64,000 nt of DNA from Hysterangium stoloniferum (taxonomy: Eukaryota > Basidiomycota > Agaricomycetes > Hysterangiales > Hysterangiaceae), in the NCBI GenBank assembly GCA_015178975.1, contig WHVD01000195.1, forward strand, positions 79,811 through 143,810. The letters are read 5' to 3'. The notes below the pieces were generated by a model. That model searched no databases, was not told the origin of the DNA, and saw only the letters and a program-made list of their open reading frames with translations. Below, piece after piece: positions 57,843 through 64,000 of the stretch (the stretch's first letter is position 1; every line of letters begins with the position of its first letter). The translations under genes were made by a program, and so were the position numbers.

Positions 57843-58564
57843 TGTTACGACCGTGTTGCAACCCTATCGGTCCCGAGGTTATCGCCACTTGTCAACGTTT
57901 CAAGTCATCCTCTCGGAAACCATCGGCCCCGAAGCTGATGAATGTTTTCGCGAAGATCAAACTCCATTTACGCCCACGTCAAAATAACTCGTATTGTCTG
58001 GTCAAACTTTGATACGTCCCCTTTATTATGTTGATCCATCCAATCTTATGTTTCGCATATGTCTAGCTATATTTGTAGTCCTTGAACTATTTCCTTTTAT
58101 CGTAATCCCGCTCTCGGTTATCATCGGCCTCCGAACTAATCATAAACTTCCCGTTCCTAGTCAAGCTTATTGTTAATACCGTGTTCCACCCTTCTCCCCA
58201 TTAGTAATTTCCAGACGCCTGTCACTTGTATATGAACCCGCTGTAGTTGTAGTCACTAGGCAATCAGAATATCGACTCAGAATACCCTCATACGCCTGTA
58301 TCAGTCTCATACTAAGAATCCCCCCATCCGCCTTCGCGTGCGCTCGCCCACTCCCAGCCCCGACCCCTTGGCCTGACGCTCGACTTGTCCTTCGATTCCG
58401 ATCGGTATCACGCTGAAAGGTACTCATTAGGATTAGTCTTCGCCCGCCCGAAATTTAAGGACATCCTACGGATATTTGCGAGGGCGCAGCACATAAGCTG
58501 AAGCCAAGTCCTTCCGATCGGTCCCTGTCGGCCACCGACATTAGTCAGTTTTCAGTTCTTAACA
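57843..58564 (+). mobile_element. Solo LTR-A copy 5, 722 bp, TSD CTCTT
   Basis: Begins TGTTACGACCGTG and ends gttcttaaca, flanked by ctctt at 57838-57842 and 58565-58569. Nearly identical to copy 4. Conserved motif at 58493. Confidence 0.95.
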
Positions 58565-58660
58565 CTCTTGGACTTAGCTAATCATCTAAGTTCCCCAGCC
58601 TCACAGCTATCCTTTAGGCTTATTAATTAGATAATAAACCTAATATGTATCTAAGTATCC

Positions 58661-59479
58661 TGTTACGACCGGACAAATCCCGCCGGACTCCGGGCACTAA
58701 CTCGTACGCCCCCACGTGCTACAAGCACCAATCGTCTGTTTATAGGTTTTCCCGCCCGGACTCTGTTACGTCAAGACTCGTTACGTTCGACCTCATTAAG
58801 ACACATATCAGTCACCGGACTTCCCCCGGACCCCATCTCTGTCTATGTCCGTCTTCGTCCCATGCATCAGTCACCGGAACCTGCTTAGAATCCCGTCACC
58901 GCTCTAATCGAGCCCCGTTCCCGTTTTAGTCAAATGACCTGTCACGATTTAGGACTCCGCTCCCGCTCCGTTTCCCGTTATGGGTTATGCTTTGTCACGA
59001 TTCGGACTCCGCTCCGTTCCGTCCCGTTCCTAACACCAATTTGGTGTTTACTATTCCCGTTTTATGTTTTGCTCGTTTCGTCTCATTATTACTGGATTCG
59101 GTATGTCATGCATTCCATGGTCTATATAAACTGGCAGATGTTGTACATACAATCCAGTCAGAAAATTAGCTTAGATTCCCCCCAGTAATCTAATACATTT
59201 TCCTCTCTAAACCCTACTCTTATCAGACCGCTCACACTAGTCGGAGCCCACGGGCTCCGGCGCATCTATCTCTCTCGACTATCTCGATTCACGACTCACG
59301 ACTCACAACCTACGACTCACAACCCACGAACCCCCGCCCGGACTCCCCGGGATTCCCGTCTGCCTGTCTGAAATTGGACAATACGATCTAGCGAGGGCGC
59401 AGCCTATAAGCTGAAGCCAAGTCCTACCGGATATCCCGCGGGTTTCTCCGGAAACCCGGCCTGAGTGTGTATCCTAACA
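58661..59479 (+). repeat. 5' LTR of G4, 819 bp
   Basis: Begins TGTTACGACCGG and ends atcctaaca (inverted TGTTA..TAACA). TATA-like tctatataaa is at 59121. The conserved motif at 59406-59424 is followed by a perfect hairpin. Confidence 0.95.
59406..59458 (+). promoter_or_regulatory. Conserved LTR motif plus hairpin
   Basis: ataagctgaagccaagtcc, then cgggtttc-tccg-gaaacccg (59439-59458), a strong stem-loop about 20 bp before the LTR end. The linear motif recurs in the LTRs of families A, D, G and G2 at matching distances from the 3' end. Likely in R/U5 of the transcript; function unknown. Confidence 0.6.
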
Positions 59480-59515
59480 GTATTTTCTGACTAATACTCG
59501 CAGATTGTTTTCATT

Positions 59516-60805
59516 ATGCCACCAAGAAGAAGTACACGCGCACAGTCATCAATACCTGGACCGTCGACTCTTCATTCCCCATTAACTCTGTATACCAGTC
59601 AGACGCTTGTGAACCAGTCGGAACCCATGGAAGAAGCCCGCATCGAAGAAATCCCGGAAGACCTGGACGAATCCGAGCACGAGGACGATTCCGTGGCCCC
59701 CGACAAGGGCAAAGGTGTTGAAATCCCTCCTGAAAATCCTCCGCCTTTTCAACGACTGCACACGAGGGATCCTACTTCTGAGTTTTTAGCAGGTACTATA
59801 GATAAATTCATGACGCACCTGCTAGAAGAACGAAAAAGAAAGGAACAAGAACCCCCACGGTCAAAAGTCAATGCTCCGGAACCCTTCACGGGTTCCAACC
59901 CAAACAAACTCTCTACTTTCCTCATGCAATGTCGCTTCAATTTCCGCGATCGCGCCGCTGCATTCTCCACGGACTCCTGAAAAGTCAACTATGCACTTTC
60001 ATATTTGTCGGGATCCGCATTGAAATGGTTCGAACTGGCTTTTAGCGGGATTACCGAGGAAGAGCCGCTCTGGCTTGAAAATTGGGAAGCTTTTGTTGAG
60101 GAGCTTGAAACCAACTTCGGCCCGTATGACCTGACAGGAGAAGCCGAGAATAGTCTCACAAATCTTCGTATGAAGGACACGCAGCGCATCACGGACTACA
60201 TCATCCAATTCAATAATCTTGCAGCTCGTTGTCAGTGGGGCGATCCCGCTCTCCGCCACCAATTCTACGCCGGTCTGCCGTCCCGCCTTAAAGACGAAGT
60301 CTCAAAAGGAGAAGATGGAAAGCCAAAAACCCTGTCCCGTATGCACCTCAAAGCTCAAAACGCGGACGCACGTTATTGGGAACGTCGCGCGGAAGTTGCC
60401 CGCGAGACATCTGCGGACAAAATAAACAAGTCCAAGGACAAAAACAATAACACCAATTCGTCAACCAGCAACCAGAACTCCACGCAATCTGACAAGAAGA
60501 ACGATAAAAAGTCTTCGAACAACAACAACAATAAGGACAATAAGGACAACAACAAGGGTCAACAGTCCGGCAAGCAAGCCGGAAAACCCGACCTCTCAGG
60601 CAAACTCGGACCTGATGGCAAATTGACTCCACAAGAAAGACAACGTCGTATGGACAACAACCTCTGTCTCTTGTGCGGGAAACCCGGTCATCGAGTTCCG
60701 GAATGTCCGCTGGCAAAAGCAAACTCTTCAAAGGGTCGATCAGCCAAGGCCTCCACGGAAACCCCGTCGAAGGATAAACTGGCTGCTGATTCGAAAAAAG
60801 AGTAA
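59516..60805 (+). pseudogene. Gag of G4, one in-frame TGA
   Basis: ATG 59516 (MPPRRSTRAQ), 430 codons to TAA 60803. Acidic N-terminus, capsid-like region (FTGSNPNKLSTFLMQCRFNF, LKWFELAFSG), an Asn/Lys/Ser-rich linker and one zinc knuckle CLLCGKPGHRVPEC (CX2CX4HX4C, about 60674). The TGA at 59978-59980 is in frame; the same codon is TGA in G3 and CAA in G1, which points to an ancestral CGA. Otherwise open. Binds and packages element RNA in a live copy. Confidence 0.85.
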
Positions 60806-63800
60806 GCAACCCGGCGGACTCCGCGCGGGTTAGGGGTTGCATTGCCTCTCCGCACATTCAAGAGTTCACTCGCCTCAACGCATCCGCTCTTTCACATTCT
60901 GATTCATTTTTCATTAAACTTATGTCTAATATGCTTCCGAATTTCGTTTTTTCAGCTCTCATAGATTCCGGCTCGACTCATTGTTTTTTAGATACAAAAT
61001 TCACGCAAAAAGATTCTTTGTCAACTTATTCGATAAATCCCGTCGCTCTCCACCTCTTCGATGGCACAAGTAATTCGGTTGTTACCCAAGCTTGTGATTT
61101 ACCCATCAGTTTCCCTTGTGGAACATCTCAATTGGTCACTTTCTATGTGACCCAGTTAGACTCAAGTTGCTCGGTGGTTCTAGGACATAACTGGCTTACC
61201 CGCTACAATCCGTTGATTGACTGGATAGCTAACAGTATAACTTTCCCGACTCCCGCGGCGACCGAGGAAACTGCGCCTGTCTCGGCCTCCATGGCACCCA
61301 TGGCCTTCCCGGCACCTGCAGTCTCGAGGACTCCTGTGATCCCTACGGCACCTACAGCTTCCCCGGAACCCACGGCTCCTCCGTCCATTTCTCTGATTAA
61401 TGCTGCAGCTTTTATTAGGGCTTCAAAAATGGATGGGTCCCAGGCGTTCACTATCAACTTAAAAATTGATGAAGCAACTGGACGTTTCTCAACCCAGTAT
61501 CCGAATCTGAGCAAGCTGCTGACCTAGAAGGCGTCCCGGAGAAATACCATGACTTCGCAGATGTTTTTAGCAAGCGAAAAGCTGACCGGCTTCCGCCTCA
61601 CAGAGAATACGACTTAAAAATTGATCTTGAAGATGGCGCCCAGCCACCCCTAGGACATATTTACCCGCTTTCGTCCACGGAACTATCCGCAATCCGTGAT
61701 TTCCTGGATGAACATTTGTCCATAGGTTTTATTCGACCCTCAAAGTCTCCTTTTGGAGCACCTGTTTTGTTTGTCAGAAAAAAGGATGGATCCCTTCGAC
61801 TATGTGTTGATTTTAGAGGACTCAATGCTGTCACCAAAAAGGACAAATATCCACTCCCACTTATATCTGACCTGCTCGATGCTCCGCGGAATGCCCGGAT
61901 TTACACCAAAATAGATCTCAAGCACGCCTATCATTTGGTCCGGATTGCCGCGGGTGACGAATGGAAAACCACTTTTAGAACCCGCTATGGGGCCTTCGAA
62001 TGGTTGGTCATCCCTTTTGGACTCACTAATGCCCCGTCTGTTTTTCAGCGTTTTATCAACGACATTTTCTCCGACATGCTCGATGTATGTGTCATTGTTT
62101 ACTTGGACGACATTCTTATCTACTCCGAGAATCCCGCAGAACATGACAAACAAGTCCGTGAGGTTCTCCGGAGGCTCAGACAACATGGTTTATTCGCAAA
62201 TGGTAAAAAATGTACTTTTGACATGGACTCCGTGGAATACCTAGGTTTCATGATGGGACCCGATGGACTCCGCATGGACGAAACTAAAGTGCAAGTCATC
62301 AAAGATTGGCCCGAACCCCGAAAAGTTAAAGATATACAATCCTTCCTCGGCTTTGCCAATTTTTATAGACGTTTTATCCGTGGATATTCCGACATCACGG
62401 TACCCCTTACCCGTCTTACGCGTAAGGGTACTCCGTGGAACTTTAACGATAAGTGTCAAAAAGCTTTCAATCTTTTAAAAAATTCTTTTTCCACAGCTCC
62501 TATTCTGTCGCATTGGAAACCGGACTTCCCGCTCATTGTTGAAATGGACGCCTCCGACTATGCACTTGGAGCCATTCTCTCTATCCAGGACTCCGACAGA
62601 GAAGTCCACCCCGTGGCTTTTCTGTCCCGGACTTTTACCGGAGCAGAGCTCAACTACGATGTTCATGATAAAGAACTTCTGGCAATCTTTTCAGCTTTCA
62701 AAGCGTGGCGACACTATTTGGAAGGTTCAGGAGCTCCTATTGACATTGTAACAGATCACAAAAACCTGGAATACTTTTCTACCACAAAACTCTTGACCCG
62801 TCGGCAGGCCCGCTGGTCTGAATATCTCTCCGCCTTCAACATGATTATCTGTTTTCAACCCGGCCATCTCAGCGGCAAACCCGACGCTTTAACTAGACGA
62901 TGGGACGTCTATCCTAAAGAGGGGAGCAACGACTATGCAACGGTAAATCCGCACAACCTGAAACCTATTTTCACGAATCAACAACTTACCGCATCGGTCC
63001 ACGCAACTTTCCTCGTCAATCCCATTGTCCGTGGAATTATCATTATGGATATCGAAGAAGTTACATCAAGATATTCTATGGCAATTCCCCTAGACCCCAT
63101 TACTAAAGCTCATCTAGACAATCCCGTGGACCCCGATCAACCTCGGTGGTCTCTTGATCAACATGGTTTCATTAGACTTGACGATAGGATCTATGTACCG
63201 GACTCCGACGGCCTCCGCCTCAGGATCCTTCAATACAAACATGATCATCCACTTCTCAGGACATTTTCGGGTACAACAAAACTCTATCATTAATAAGAAG
63301 AGAATATACTTGGCCCGGACTCCGTGGATTCGTTAAGCACTATTGTAAATCTTGCACTACTTGTCCCCGCTCGAAATCTCAGCGACACAAGCCATACGGC
63401 CTTTTGAAACAACTCCCGGTACCGGAACACCCGTGGAATTCTATATCTATGGATTTCATTGAACACCTACCGGATTCCGAAGGCTTTTCTGCTATTCTAG
63501 TCGTTGTTGACAGATTCTCAAAACAAGGTATATTCATCCCTACTTATGATACAATTACGTCCGTGCAGTTAGCGGAACTTTTCATTATCCACGTATTTTC
63601 CAAGCACGGAGTTCCATCCCACGTGACTTCCGATCGAGGATCAGAGTTCGTGTCTCACTTCTTTAGATCCCTCGGAAAATCCTTGGACATGACATTACAT
63701 TTCACGTCCGGACATCACCCGGAAGGTGACGGACAAACCGAACGCGTCAACCAGACATTGGAACAATACCTCCGCGTATATTGCAACTATCAACAGGACA

Positions 63801-64000
63801 ATTGGAAAACCTTGTTACCACTTGCAGAGTTTGCTTACAACAATGCACCCTCAGCCACTACTGGTGTTTCCCCGTTCTTTGCAAATAAAGGATATAATCC
63901 AAACATTACAGTACATCCAGAACGAAATCTCGCCTCTGTTCGTGCTCAAGAGTTCACCACGGACCTCCACGAGCTCCACGAGGAACTCCGGACTGCAATA
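60790..64000 (+). pseudogene. Pol of G4: protease, RT, RNase H, integrase (partial at edge)
   Basis: In the -1 frame relative to gag, with only 60790-60805 overlapping. Protease LIDSGSTHCF at about 60961; RT about 61560-62300 with YLDD at about 62102; RNase H about 62530-62880 with EMDASDYALG; LTRRWDVYPKEG linker; integrase zinc region CKSCTTC (about 63345), MDFIEH (63450), TSDRGSEF (63628) and GHHPEGDGQTE (63711). Single-base indels: a deletion at about 61492, a compensating +1/-1 pair at 63055-63090, and extra T's near 63253 and 63269. Chromodomain lies beyond the edge. Confidence 0.88.

Larger units (their letters stand above)
55691..58660. mobile_element. Long LTR-like insertion C' (right end outside window)
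   Basis: Begins TGTGATGTATCAAC right after ggccc inside the G3 antisense ORF. Its start resembles the ends of LTR-C (TGTKATGTAT). It has an AT-rich first 300 bp, two GTCAC-N4-GTGAC palindromes (about 56010-56055) and a TATA-like gtatataagg (57675). LTR-A copy 5 and G4 are inserted in it, and no right terminus was found before 58661. Best read as the left part of a long LTR. Confidence 0.45.
58661..64000 (+). mobile_element. Ty3/Gypsy chromovirus G4, youngest copy, runs off the window
   Basis: 5' LTR 58661-59479, leader, gag 59516-60805, pol from about 60790 to the edge in the integrase region. CpG-rich throughout, in contrast to G1 and G3, so it is the best guide to the family. It still carries one in-frame stop in gag and a few single-base indels in pol. 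Left flank tatcc inside insertion C'. Confidence 0.93.

Overview
This window is a piece of a fungal nuclear genome, most likely from a mushroom-forming basidiomycete (Agaricomycetes). The pointers are introns of about 50 nt with GT(or GC)..AG ends and CTAAY-like branch points, Ty3/Gypsy chromoviruses with a C-terminal chromodomain, Tc1 elements, a small secreted cysteine-rich protein and an MBOAT_2/wax-synthase-like gene. Roughly half of the window is transposon sequence. The species cannot be fixed from the sequence alone.

Positions 1-15435 hold two tandem, intron-rich paralogues of a full-length ABCC (MRP-type) transporter. Copy 1 is cut by the left edge and ends at 6401; copy 2 spans 9025-15435. 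A broken non-LTR retrotransposon end lies between them. Copy 1 carries a ~28-unit in-frame 15-bp minisatellite (TATTP repeat) in a cytoplasmic loop where copy 2 has none. Both copies keep two GC-AG introns.

Positions 16254-29584 are a transposon block. A Tc1 element (T1) is split by a 1.97-kb solo LTR (LTR-C) that carries an 18-bp palindromic array. Next comes a decayed chromovirus (G1) whose two LTRs hold different minisatellites and whose 3' end carries an antisense, intron-containing accessory ORF. G1 landed inside a multi-exon DDE-integrase gene (29585-30360, minus strand).

Positions 30660-37850 are the non-transposon island: an MBOAT_2 acyltransferase-like gene with a frameshift, a membrane-protein fragment, a small foldback element, a 14-cysteine secreted protein with a two-codon first exon, and a decayed second MBOAT copy.

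Positions 37849-64000 are a nested pile. A diverged chromovirus (G2) is invaded by solo LTR-D, which is invaded by solo LTR-A, which is invaded by solo LTR-B. G2's 3' LTR is invaded by chromovirus G3. G3 carries an intact Tc1 element (T2), further solo LTRs and a second copy of the antisense ORF. An unfinished long LTR-like element interrupts that ORF and is itself split by another LTR-A and by the youngest chromovirus (G4), which runs off the right edge. Target-site duplications are visible for nearly every solo LTR, so the order of insertion can be read.

The strongest candidates for something little described are: (1) the antisense accessory ORF of the G-family chromovirus, spliced in the antisense direction and coding a coiled coil plus a Zn(II)2Cys6-spaced cysteine cluster; (2) a ~20-40 bp motif near the 3' end of otherwise dissimilar LTR families, 12 copies in this window. 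Older copies of the elements differ from G4 mainly by CpG to TpG/CpA changes, which fits cytosine methylation and deamination.
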